Made by a program: the position numbers and the translations under genes
Shown: positions 40,001 through 53,900 of the stretch, piece after piece
Position numbering within the stretch: the first letter of the stretch is position 1
Layout of the letters: each line of letters opens with the position of its first letter
Notes under the pieces: generated by a model
Databases searched by the model: none
What the model was told of the DNA's origin: nothing
The model's input: only the letters and a program-made list of their open reading frames with translations
From: Mantis religiosa
Lineage: Eukaryota > Arthropoda > Insecta > Mantodea > Mantidae
Assembly: GCA_030765055.1 (NCBI GenBank)
Contig: CM060947.1
Coordinates: 102,403,672 to 102,467,671 of the forward strand
Direction: 5' to 3'
DNA: 64,000 nucleotides

Positions 40001-43000
40001 AAATCCAAATAAGATGAATAATAAAGTTCCATAACAGTTTCATCTATCTTGAAAAATAAAGTAGATAATTGAGTATTATTGAATGTATTATCTTCACAGT
40101 CTGGCAGCCGAGCAGTATTTCAGCATGGAAAAGCTTTTGTTTTGGTTTGCAGTCAGGTGTCATTCACACCAGCAACAGTTGAAAGTGTAAATTAGGCCAG
40201 TGTTTAAAAGCAGTTTGCCACGTGCCTGTGTGTTATCAACCACTGCCAGTAACGAGGGGTAGAGTGCTTGTGTATTAAGCTGTTCAATCATATTCACAAG
40301 ATCTAAACCAAAAGCTGCGTAAAAGTTACACTAAGTTGATCTAGTTTAACAAATTCAACTATTACGAAAATATCTCATTCAGGTATATCATGTAAAATTA
40401 ATTTGAAGTCACATATTTGCTAAATAGGAAATTTAATAACTGCATCATCAACATGAATCATTTACAGTAGATGCTCAAAATGTGCTCTGTTAGACTCTTT
40501 ACAATGACTCTTGGATTTGGAATTCTACTATTGGGAAACTTGCACTCTGTGAGTGTTGCGGGCAGCCACTTGTGCTTTTCCTGGTGTACCTCTTCATTGG
40601 AACAAAATTTCTTTCCTCCCATTGTCTGTTTGAGTGGTCCAGACATGTGGTAATCACTCGGTGCGCCACAAAAGATTTCCAGTGTTGTCATGTCAACATG
40701 TTGCTCTTTCAGTTCAGGAGCGAACTGTTGTGGCAGCCATAACACAGACATTTTGCAGAACTTAAACATATCATAAATTACATGTGCTACGCAATGACTA
40801 ATGCTAGATTTGCAGCTGTTTCGTCTAAACTTCACTTGGCTGTTTTCCATCACAATATTTTCAACAGCTACAATAGACTCTGGTATCACAACACAGTGTG
40901 CCTAATCCATACACAGAGTGTTTCTCAGAAGTCATGCCATTTCTGAACTTGCTAGAGTGATAAACATGCACCATACTGGAACTTCATTGGCCAACAGACT
41001 TTATACTTTCACTATTCCTAAAAGTATGAGAGAACACTGTAAAATATTGAATGCTTATTCTAATGGGAAAATGCCACTATTCAATTATCCTCTTAAAAAT
41101 ATTAGTTTACAGAGCATAATTGGTTGATCCTCTAATTGGAATATCATAACCAGATTCATTCAGCTTGCAAATACACTCAGTTTTTTGTTTGTGTACACTG
41201 TCAGTATTTTTGGACAGTTACTTATTGTTAGCACAGTTGCAAATTACAGACTCAAACACACATAAATATAAGGCAAATAGCCATATAAATAGAAGAATGC
41301 AAGCAAAGTCATTAGTATACAGGTGGTGTCTTACTGATGTAAGGGATTGCTAGCTCAGGCTGTGGGAAGCCATTGTTTATATTGTAGCAACAGCTATCCC
41401 CTTCATGTTAATCGAGAAATTTGTAGAAAAAGTTTTATTACATATTTCCTTGTAAGTAAACTGGGTACTTACAATTTACTTACTTAGAGTTTTGTCCATT
41501 TGTCACTCAGAAAGAAAAAACATGAATGACTTTGCATTAGAAAAAAGTATCATTGTTGTGTTTATGAGACATAAACATTGTATATTGAGCAGGTTTCAAT
41601 TGTTTCCTATGGACACCTCTTTTTTATAAATAGGCACTTAAATTGTTCCTTCTTAACCTTCATAACGTGGAGGGAACACAAGTGCCATTGGTCTATGGAT
41701 CCATTGGATCACTTGGCAAATCATTAGGACCAGCCTTTCCTTCATCTGCTAGATGAAGAACATTGCTACTGCCATAACAAGTCAGCAGTTAGTGTATAAA
41801 TGATATTTCCTCCATTTTTGATGGGACAGTTGCACCATTGTAACTTGGTCCCCAGAGCCACATCTGTTAAAGCAGGTTGTAACACGGGCAGGACTCTACC
41901 CTTTCATATTGTGTCCTACACGTGGCTAGTGTGAAAGAACAATTAAAATTGTACCTAACAGTGGTCCGAACTATAAAGCCCGGGCCTTAAAGCACATATA
42001 GCATAGTAAATCGCCATTAAGGTAGTTGTCTCATGTGTTTCTGAGAACTTCTAGTGGTTTACCGGGAAAGCACGAGTCAGTTGGAGAATTTAGTGTCATG
42101 CTGGCACATTGGCTATAGTAGCTCAATGATTAAGTGCAGCTGGATGGTGACCAGAAGATCTGTGGTTCAGATCTGGCTATGGCTTTGAATTTTTCAGTCT
42201 GACTCTACGCTTTCAATAATAATCTCAAATGATAATTTCTGTTTATGCCAGCATTGCCTCACATCACCAGCTTATTCCCCTTAACTGACTTTTCTGCATC
42301 CCGCAACCATACAGAGCTTGGTCCCATACAGTATTTTACTCGTCTGTAACCAACAACACACTGACTTTAGTGCATAAGGTTTGTGCATGTGATGGCTGGA
42401 CAGCTTGCATACTGGAATCGCCGCCATTGTCTGGGACTTTGTGGAAGTACGGCTACTCTACTAAAATTTTGTCAGTCACTTATGGTGTACCAGTAATGGA
42501 AAAGTCATCCAGAATAAGACTTTCGAGGACATTCCTAGAAAATTCAAAATATGCATTTTGTTATGTAAAAAACTGAAGCTGCTGACAGTGAAGTAAACTA
42601 AATATTACAAAAGATTGTAAATAAGATAAGTATTAGTGAAGCTGTGTTGCTATAGTGTTCAGTTATTCTTAATACATTTTGTTGTTCATTAAAATATTTT
42701 ATACATGTGAGAACTTAATCTAAATTAAGTTTTTGAGAAAAATAGAATTTTAAAAAATGTTTCATGGAAAGAATAGGCTGGATTGGGGAGATTTGTTTGA
42801 AAATCTTTGTTGCATCCTTGAAAGTTGCTGAATTTGAATACCAAGTTTGGTATTTAACTGACTTTTCACTTTCAGTTACATGGTTCACATACACAAGAAA
42901 TGCAGATCTTTTACAAAATATGCTGCATACACATGACATTCACTACTCTTCTAAAATTATTCTTAGTAATATTTATTCCTCTACTTCATGTTAATTGAGC

Positions 43001-44576
43001 TAAATATTATCTTATTGTTAATTGTCTTGTAGGTGCAAGGAGAATATGAGAATGCATTAAAGCTTGAAGTGATAGTAAACTCTTTAAAGAGCTGGTTGCT
43101 ATGTGATACCTTTGAAATACTATTCTCTTTGCATGGCCAAGAGTTAAGATTAAATCATGGTTTATCATTTGAGAAGACTGTAGGTATTGAAAAATTCAGG
43201 TAAATAACAAGGAATATCTCCAAAATGACTCATTACAAAAAAAAAGGTGTCTCAGACATAAATTGTGTTTTTTAATGAGATCTACATTTTGTTTATGGTA
43301 AAATTTTATATATCTCTTTTGGTTTCCAAGTTATGCAAAAGTCAACCAGGATATAGAGGAATTCAAGATATACACTTCATTTGCTATGAAAATATCTTAA
43401 ACATAGGATGTTTTAATCAAAATCATTAGAGCCATTTTGAGAAAATAAATATTAAAAAGGCTGGTCTCATAGCTGTCGGTAGAGCACCTGCCTGTGAGAG
43501 GAGTCCCGCATTCGATTCCCAAATGGGGAATGGAGGTGAGGAATTTTCTCCAACCAAGATGATTCCCCATCTTCCCCAGAGTCTGAGAGTATGAATGAGA
43601 GTTTGAATGTGTATGTAAGCTAATGATTAAAAAAAAGTAGCAACAGCCCAACATATACGAGTTAACACCATCGCCAATAGGTGATATATTCCAAAGGAGA
43701 ACAGCTGCCGATATGACCACTAAAGTTAAAGGCAGGATATAAATGGAACAACAGCAACAAAAAACATAAAAAAAAAAAAAAAATAGTAATAAATCCATGT
43801 AAAGGAAAGTCTGGGGAAAGGATTTTCTTTAAAATAGTCGTGTCATAGTCATAGTCTTTTTTGGAAGATATTGAACCAAAATATCAAAGTTTGATATTTA
43901 ACTAACTTTTTGTTTCTGAATTACATATGTTGTTCATAGAATGCTTTTTTTATTCTGGAGAACTCAAAATCACCTTGGTATCACCTTTTTGGGTGGAATG
44001 CAGTACTTTTTCTATTTACTTTAAAGGTAAAATGATTTCTTATTCAGAGACTCTCAAAACTGTATTTCCAGTGAAATCTTGGTTTAGAATTTTTGGTGGA
44101 ATAAAATGCTTCCATTACTTACTGCAAGTACATATAGAGAAAGTAAAATTATGAACACACAGAATTACAGTGAAAGACTAATTTAAAATAAAGGTCTGTA
44201 AATGAAAAGATAGTTTCAAATGTAAGTTTTGACATATTTTCAACTTGCATAATATTACATATGATATTACTCTTGATAGTTTCCCTGTCCCCACATAACT
44301 TGTGCCAACTTAAATCTCACATAAACAGCATTTAAAACAGTGGTGCCAATACAGTCACATTCAAAATTAGTGTATATCATTTTTAAAAATGTAACATGTA
44401 GCTGTAGATTATACATGTAATAATCTGTCTTAGCCAATTATATAGTTAGTTTTTATTCATCCTTTTGATCATATTACATGATATAGGACACGTCAAGTAC
44501 TTATAACTAAAAATTATACAATATACATATATACAACACAAGTTTGGAATGAAAATTCAACTGTATGTACAGTATA

Positions 44577-44632
<56 letters not shown>

Positions 44633-47600
44633 AATAGTTCACTTGTAGTTAACATATTCAAACAATTCACCTATACTATAAAACATTAACATCATTAACA
44701 TTAACAAAATTAATTGTCAAAGTAATCATAATATTCTTTTATGCTATAAAAACAATGGAGTGAAAGAAGTTTTTTGAGACAAATTCCAAATTGATGCAGT
44801 GCAGGTATTTGCTTCCGATAATTGGGTAATTTATTATAAAGCTGGAGGCCAGTATATACAAAACTTTTTTCAAAAGAACTAGTGCTATGTGTGATTACAT
44901 GAAGGTTATCTTTTCTTCTGGTATCATGAGAATGTATCTGTGAGTTTGTTGTGTACATACTGAGATTATTTTTTATGTAGCATAATGTTTCATATATGTA
45001 AATACAGGGGAGGGGCAATATATTTAATTCCTTAAATAGTGGCCTACAACTAGTTCTTTTATTATCATGTAGTATTATCCTAATTGCCCGTTTTTGCATT
45101 TTAAAAATAGATTTTGCTCCTGTTGAATTACCCCAAAATAATATTCCAAAGCTAAGAACAAATTGAAAATATGCATGATATAAAGATATGACCGATTTCA
45201 AGTCCATGACTTGACAGAAAATTAATCCATTTCCAAGTTATAGAGTTTCCCAGTCTACAAGATGATTTAACATTGGAAATACCTCTATTCTGAGATTTAT
45301 TTTGTTTGTCGAGGTTTTTGGTATATAGAAAATGCATTTTAAGCTGGTTTTACACTAGAAGTATTTGTTCATTTGTGGAATAGAATTTCCGAAATCCTAC
45401 CTATGAATAGAAATAAACAATGCCCCCCCCTTTTTTTTTTCATTTAGAAGGAGGTGAAATTTTCTAAGATATTTTTTGAGGTTTTTAAGGAATTTCTGGG
45501 TCTATTATATCTGGACATATGACTACTTTTATGATATCGAGATTTAACTGTATTGGAACACCACTACAACAAAAAGAATTCCAGGAAATAGATTCTAATC
45601 CACTCAACCGATGCATAAAAGATGTGCAAAAAACCATCATTAATAGTAAAATTTTAACAACTGCAGAACAAAAAACTATCAAACCGGACAACCCTACCCT
45701 TGCAAGACTATATGGTTTGCCTAAAATACACAAACCCAACATATCCATGAGACCCATTGTAAATAATATAAACACTCCTACTTACCTTCTGGCAAAATGG
45801 CTGTCCAAAAAATTTCAGTCCTTTCCACAATTCCATACTCTGAGCATAAAAAACTCTTTAGACCTGGTAGAAAAAATTCAAAATCTTAAACTAAAACCTC
45901 ATGACACTTTAGTATCCTTTGATGTCCGCTCCCTCTTCCCTAGCATTCCATTAGACAAACTTTTGATTCAACTGAAAAAATGGCTAAATTCTATAAACCT
46001 AGATGCCAATGCAATAGAAGAATATTTGGCAATGACTGAAATATGTATACATCAAAATTATTTTGTCTTCGATGGAAAATATTATAAACAAATTTCAGGA
46101 CTAGCTATGGGAAGCCCGCTATCACCATTTTTGGCCAATCTATACATGAGCTTTAGCGAAACACATGTAACTAAAACCTTCCCTCATATGTTTAAAACAT
46201 GGTACAGATACGTAGACGACATCTTTGCAATAGTGCCCTACAAACAAATAGATGATGCTTTGAAACTACTCAACCTGCAAGAACCCAGCATACAATTCAC
46301 AGTGGAAACTGAAGAGGACTGTACTCTACCTTTTTTAGACCTTAAAATCAAAAAAAGCAATGAAAAACTAGAATTTGGTATCCATAGAAAAGCAACACAC
46401 ACAGATAATTACATCAAAGCAAATAGTTTCAACCCAATTCCACACAAACATGCAACCATCAACAGTCTCACACACAGATTAGTAAATCTACCTCTCAGCC
46501 AGCAAGAATATCAAAACGAATACCATCAAATCTTAAAAACTGCAATTAAAAATGGATATGGAAAAAACCTTGTAGATAAAAACTAAAATCATTCAAACTT
46601 CAAAAGAGATTAAAACAGATCACAGCTCTCACACCAATAAAACAAGAAATTAGATTTGCTAAATTTACTTACCACCCCTGGGCCACAAAAAAGTTCCAAA
46701 AAATATTCAAGAAATACAATATAACATTGGCACCAAAAAACAATTACAACATTAAAAACCTACTTCACAGTAATAATACTGATAAGATAAAACCAGAGGA
46801 AAAGTCAGGCATTTACAAGATTAAGTGTAAAGACTGTGAAAAAATTTACATAGGGAGGACAAAAAGAAACATAGGCACTAGAAAGAAAGAACACTTCAGG
46901 CACTTAAGATACAAAAATATTGATAAGTCTGCAATAGCAGTTCATTTCTGGTCTGAAAATCATGAAATTGAAGATAGCACAGAATTACTAAAATACGTAC
47001 AAAAACATAGTGAACTCGTCATATGGGAGAGGATATACATAGAAAAACATAAAAACCAACTTATGAACTTTAAAATCCCGCCAGAAGAGAATCCCACATT
47101 TAAGTTCATCACTAAATCAACAGATGGCAGCAGCAACCCCAGAATTACCCACACTGCTGGATCAAGCTTTAGTCGCATAAGAGCCGTAGATGCAAACAAT
47201 GATTTGCGAAACATGTCCTCAAAATAGGTACGAAAGTGAAGCAGATGTGTAATAAATATGACTCATCTAAAAATTAATACTTTTATGATGTTTACCATTA
47301 TATTCAGTTTGGTTATATTGAATTATTGTGAAAAAAATTAATCTTGTTTCTATGATTAATTTTTAATAAAGAAATTTAATCCTTAATAAAAGCTGATTAA
47401 ATTTTGTTTCTCATTTTTCAAATTTCATAAATTCATCTTTAATTTACAATATATTATATTTTGAGTCGAACTAATACTCAATGTTCCACATATTGCTAGT
47501 ATTTACTTACAACACATTTCATTAGGACCTTCCTAAAATCATCAGCTGTTGTCGACATGTGCTTCATTGTATCATAGTCCTTACACATTGGAATTAGTAT

Positions 47601-47871
47601 ATTGTTTTTTTAATTTCTCTGCAATATCTGTATCTTGACTAAGAATTTTATTATTGGAATGATAACTTGTTTTGACAGAGATGGTAAAGCCAAACTATGG
47701 AGTTGTGGAGAAGCAAAGTGTTTAGATGACCTTGTGGAACTTCCTTCTGCCATTAATGCTTGCTGCCTTATACAGCCTGACTGCGAACTGCCTGCCCCTG
47801 ATGAATCTCTTAGTAAGTATCTTTTTTATTTTTTATATTAAATATTGACAGTATCTTTAGGACTTAATGAT

Positions 47872-47925
<54 letters not shown>

Positions 47926-50900
47926 TGCAGAGTCTGTTGAGTTCTTTAATTGGAAGTATGTGTTATTGCATTATTATGACTGGTCCTTTGAGACAGCTCA
48001 ATGACTGTTAGGTAATTGCAGTCACTTCTTTGTGAATATCAGTCATTGATGATACAGCCAAACATCCCTTTGTCCCCTCTGCATATAACGTCTAGCTTAA
48101 CACTTCTGACAGATTTACCTATACTGTTGGCATATGATAATAGGTTGCAATCCCTGGAACGAAGGCACATGAATAAAAAAAACCTGTTGTGTTGCACACT
48201 CATGATTTTCTCTACTCGTACATTCTGTCCTTACAAATGCATAGTACTCTACTTCATTGTAATCAGATTAAGCATTTGCAGGAATTATTGCTAATTTTCT
48301 TGTAGCTGCAAGGGAAGTATGGGAATAAACTAGGCTTTAAGCAGTAGTCAAGTATTCTGAGAGTACAGCTGGGTGCTATTTTATGACTTTTAGGATTTCG
48401 TGGAGTGCACTTGAGACCACATGAACATGAAATTGCTGGAGTATGAGCTTTCCTTGACTTGCAGTTTGATTTCCTTTCCTTGTTTTTGCAATTCCTACCT
48501 TCCACGCATTCTACGACTGGTACAGTTTCACAATCTGAGCTCCTGTCCATTGTGCATAGTACTGTGCAATGTCTCAATTAAGAATAAAAATACCATGTAA
48601 GTATAACAAAGCTTTCGGAAATGAATGTGAAATCCAAACGCACAAACTGAGTTCGCAGTTATTGCCAACGGCACAGCAGTGTACAAAGCTTGCAGGAATG
48701 ATTGAGAATTATAATAATTTGTAACTTCAAAAACTTCACTTACAAGAAATGCTGACCGTATTTCTTACAAATTGACTAAGATCGCAATTTTACCATTGCT
48801 AGATGTCACTATGTTTATTTTAGTACTGCCAACTTCTGAAAATGAAATAAATTTATTTTCCCAAACCATTAAATCTATCAGACCATTTAATTATTTTAAT
48901 AATTTACCTTCTTGATTTATATGCTGGTTAAATGACCAAAAATGATCTGTTATGACGGATTTATCAGTTTGTTTATACTTAATGTTACGAAAATGCTCTT
49001 TCGTTCTGGTTTCCAAATTACGTTTTGTCTTTCCAATATAAACTTTATCATAATCGAAACAATTAAATTGATATATACCAGATTTTTCACTATCAGGAAT
49101 TTCATCTTTTTTTAAAAGAAAAAATGCAGTAAAATTTTAATACTATATTGATTTTGAGGAACTAAAGTTATACCAAACTCTTAAAATATTTTTTGAAAAT
49201 ATGTATTAACCCAAAGATGGTAAGTAAATTTTTTAAAATTATAATCATCTCTTATTTTTTAAGGGTAGAAATATTATTAACAGTTTTTTTATATTTACAT
49301 TTTTCAATTTTTTTATGTATAAAATATTTATTAAAACCATTAATTAAAGCTGTATTAATAATATGTTTATATTCTTTATTAAATTCCTCTTTATTCATTG
49401 GTATACTTATTAATCTATAAATGAAACTATTGAAAACAGCAAATTTATGTAACCAAGGGCTAAAACTTTTATTTTTTATGTAATTATCAATATGAATAGA
49501 CTTCCTATAAATACCAAAGTTTAATTTATTATTATTTCTTATTATCTTTAGATTTAGAAAAGGAAGAAATCCATTAATTTCAGTCTCTAATATGAATTTT
49601 ATAGCTTTAACTTACAAATTTAGTAATTTTAAAGCATCATTTATGTCAGAAACTATTTGTAGTTGGTTTATTAATACTCGTCACTTGTTTATATTAATGA
49701 GAGACTAGTTTCAAAGGCATTCACCTCCATTTTCAATCTCTTTCCAACTGGCATCTGTTGTTGTCTGCTCTCTCTCTCTGGTGGTGGAACTATGAACTTC
49801 TTTGTCAAATTATCTACTGGTGGGATTTCAAAGTTCATTACGCGATCCTTATTTTTCCATATGAATATGTTCTCCCATGTTGTCAATTTATTTTGGTTTA
49901 TTACTCCTTTTAATAATTTTGGATTTGGATCAATGTCATGGTTTTCATTCCAAAAATGAAATGCTACTGCTACCTTATCTTCTTGTTTCAATCTGATGTT
50001 TCTAAAGTGCTCTTTGACTCTGGTTTTTAGATTTCTTTTAGTTTGACCTATGTAGCATTTTTCACAATTCTTACAACTTATCTGGTATATTCCGGATCTG
50101 TTAACTGATGGGATTTCATCTTTTGTTTTTGAATTTAGCAATTTTAAAACTGAGTGTCTATTAGTAGGTGCCAAGGTGGTATTTTGTTCCTTGAAGATCT
50201 TTTTAACTGATGGGATTTCATCTTTTGTTTTTGAATTTAGCAATTTTAAAACTGAGTGTCTATTAGTAGGTGCCAAGGTGGTATTTTGTTCCTTGAAGAT
50301 CTTTTTAAATTTATTAAATAAATGTTTTTGGGTGATATGTGAAGGAACTGAATATGCTGTTGCTTTCTTTTTCTTTTGTAAATGTGGTTGCTTCCTTAAT
50401 GGCTTTCTTTAGTTTAGCTTCTCTAATTTTCTTCAACACCAAACTTTTGTTGTATCCATTCTCTTCCGCTATGTGTAGTATTGCTTTTTGTTCAAAAAGT
50501 CCTTCCCATTGATCTTCTAAGTTTGGTATAGATATGTTGACATCTTTGCAATTGTACCAAATAAACATTTAGAAGATGCATTAAAATTACTCAATCTGCA
50601 AGAAAGGACTATAAAATTCACTATAGAAAAGGAAACCAATGGACAACTCTCTTTCTTGGATCTAAATATCATCAGGAATGACACAAAAATAAAATTTGGA
50701 ATTTACAGGAAAACCAACACATTCAGAAAATTACATAAAAAATAATGGCCACAACCCAATTACACATAAACATGCAATAATAAACAGCCTAGTCAACATA
50801 CCCATGGAAAAAGAAGAATATTTCAAAGGACAAAAAACAATACTACACATAGTAGAAGAAAATGGATACAACAAAAGTTTGGTGTTGAAGAAAATTAGAA

Positions 50901-53900
50901 AAGCTAAACTAAAGAAAACCATTAAGGAAGCAACCACATTTACAAAAGAAAATGAAAGCAACAGCATATTCAGTTCATTCACGTATCACCCAAAAACATT
51001 TATTTAATAAATTTAAAAGATCTTCAAGGAACAAAATATCACCTTGGCGCCTACTAATAGACACTCAGTTTTAAAATTGCTAAATTCAAAAACAAAAGAT
51101 GAAATCCCATCAGTTAACAGATCCGGAATATACCAGATAAATTGTAAGAATTGTGAAAAATGCTACATAGGTCAAACTAAAAGAAATCTAAAAACCAGAG
51201 TCAAAGAGCATCAGATTGAAACGAGAAGATAAGTCAGCAGTAGCATTTCACTTATGGAAGGAAAACCATGACGTTGATCCAAATCCAAAATTATTAAAAG
51301 GAGTGATAAACCAAAATAAATTGACAACATGGGAGAACATATTCATATGGAAAAATAAGGATTGCGTAATGAACTTTGAAATCCCACCAGTAGATAATTT
51401 GACAAAGAAGTTCATAGTTCCACCACCAGAGAGAGAGAGCAGACAACAACAGATGCCAGTTGGAAAGAGATTGAAAATGGAGGCGAATGCCTTTGAAACT
51501 AGTCTCTCATAAATATAAACTAGTAAGTGACGAGTATTAATAAACCAACTACAAATAGTTTCTGAGATCAACTACAAATAGTTTCTGAGATTCATTTTGA
51601 CGTCACTGTTACTAAATTCCTCCAAACGCATACAACATCATGGAAACGTAGAGTCAGAATGAAAAATTCAATGCCATAGCCGGGATTTGAACCACGGATC
51701 TTCTGGTTTCCGTCCAGCCGCTCTACCATTGAGCTACTATGGCTAACGTGCTGACATGACATCAAATTCTCCAACTGACTCATATTTTCCCGGTAAACCA
51801 CTTAGTAGTTCTCAGAAACACATGAGACATCTATGTTAATGGCAACTTACAACATGTAAGTACTTTAAGGTCCGGGCTTTATAGTTAACCACTATTAGGT
51901 CAATTAATGGAAATTAATTGTTCTTTCACACAGGCCGTGTGTAGGCTAAATTGTGGAAATGTAGAGTCAGAATGAAAAATTCAATGCCATAGCCGGGATT
52001 TGAACCACGGATCTACTGAAATTCATTGGTTTCCATCCAGCCACTCTACCATTGAGCTACTATGGCTAACGTGCCAACATGACATAAAATTCTCCAATTC
52101 TCCACTTAGTAGTTCTCAGAAATACATGAGACATCTACCTTAATGGCGACTTACAACATGTAAGTCATGTTGTGATGCCAGTCACTAGTATTTACAATCT
52201 CTACTTGATGACTTCTAGAATTTGGGCAGTTTTCTCATATATTTCCTCTACTTAATATAGATAATCAGTAAAATTTATTTAAGTCAAAAGTACCTGTGAG
52301 GGTTGGGTGGAAGAAAAATCTGAGAATCCTTAGTTTTTTTCTGATTGCTTTTAATTTTTTACATACTCTCAGAACACAAAACGTATATGTAAGTAAATAA
52401 TGGGTCAAGTACTAATAAAAACTGATTTAGAAATAAACGTTCACAGCACTTATACACAAGTAATATAAGTTTGGGAAAGCTACACAAACACTATACAAGT
52501 TATATGTGTTTGTAGGAATTTAGTAACAGTGATGTCAAAATTAATCTCAAAAACTATTTGTAGTTGGTTTATTGATACTCGTCACTTACTTGTTTATATT
52601 AATGAGAGACTAGTTTCAAAGGCATTTGCCTCCATTTTCAATCTCTTTCCAACAGACAACAACAGATGCCAGTTGGAAAGAGATTGAAAATGGAGGCGAA
52701 TGCCTTTGAAACTAGTCTCTCATTAATATAAACAAGTAAGTGACGAGTATCAATAAACCAACTACAAATAGTTTTTGAGACTAATCAAGTTATTTGAAGC
52801 AAAAGTTTAGGAACAGTGATGTATTTAACATTTGAAAGTAATGAGTCTGTAATTCAAACACAAACATCACTTAAATTATCCTTACTTGGACAAACCGTTC
52901 TCCAAAACATGTCCAAGTAAGGATAATTTAAGTGATGTTTGTGTTTGAATTACTGACTCATTACTTTCAAACTATACAAGTTTCTTGCCATTATATGTTT
53001 TAAGTTTAAGTAAGTAGGTTTAAAGTAAAATGATACAGATGTTGGAAAAACTATAATGTTCTGTATCCAATGCCTTTAACATAAATAATGATACAAGCAC
53101 ATCATGATCATTTTCACTTCATTTCACAAGATTTTCATAAAGAAAGTTATTCTCAAATATAAAATTGAAAGAAATGTAGAGACAGTGAAGCCCAACTTAG
53201 CACAAAAGTGAATCAAGAAGATATTGACACACTGCTACACTCACACTGTTTTTTCACTGGAGCTTTTGCTCTTATCATCAGTTGGAACTCGACTGGTGCA
53301 AATTGTAGGGGTTTCCTCTTTTGACAATACGTATTGTCGAAAGAGGAAACCCCTACAATTTGCACCAGTCGAGTTCCAGCTGATGATAGGAGCAAAAGCT
53401 CTTGAAACATGTCCTGTGAAAAAACAGTGTTAGTGTAGCAGTGTGTCAATATCTTTTCGATTCACTTTTGTGCAAAGTTATTCTCCTTTATCAAATACAG
53501 AATTATTTGACGGGCACTAATTACCATGCTTCAATAGGCCCCTAAATTCTTCATACTCACTGGTTTTTTTTTTTTTTTTTTTTTTTTCCCTCTTCCCAGG
53601 CAACATAGTTTTACAGTATAGAGGTTCCAACTGCACCTGATTTGAGGCTTCATATTGCTCTTCAAGATTTAAATTTCATTCAGTAATGACTGAACTTGTA
53701 GTACTTCTGGCCATTTTACTATAACTCTGATCTACTGTATTTTGAAATGAGGGGGGAAAAATATATATTAATATTACTACTTTAATATACCTAGGTATTT
53801 GTAGAAAAGTAAATTATTCCTTGCCAGTGGTTAACCAACACTTCACAATCAGATACAAAAATCCTGGGCTTCACAATCTCACACTTTGTCAATGTGTATT

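Noticed and set aside
53213..53449. Nearly identical 70-80 residue proteins predicted from both strands
   Set aside because: A direct result of the palindrome at 53201-53472; no protein motif and no reason to expect translation.
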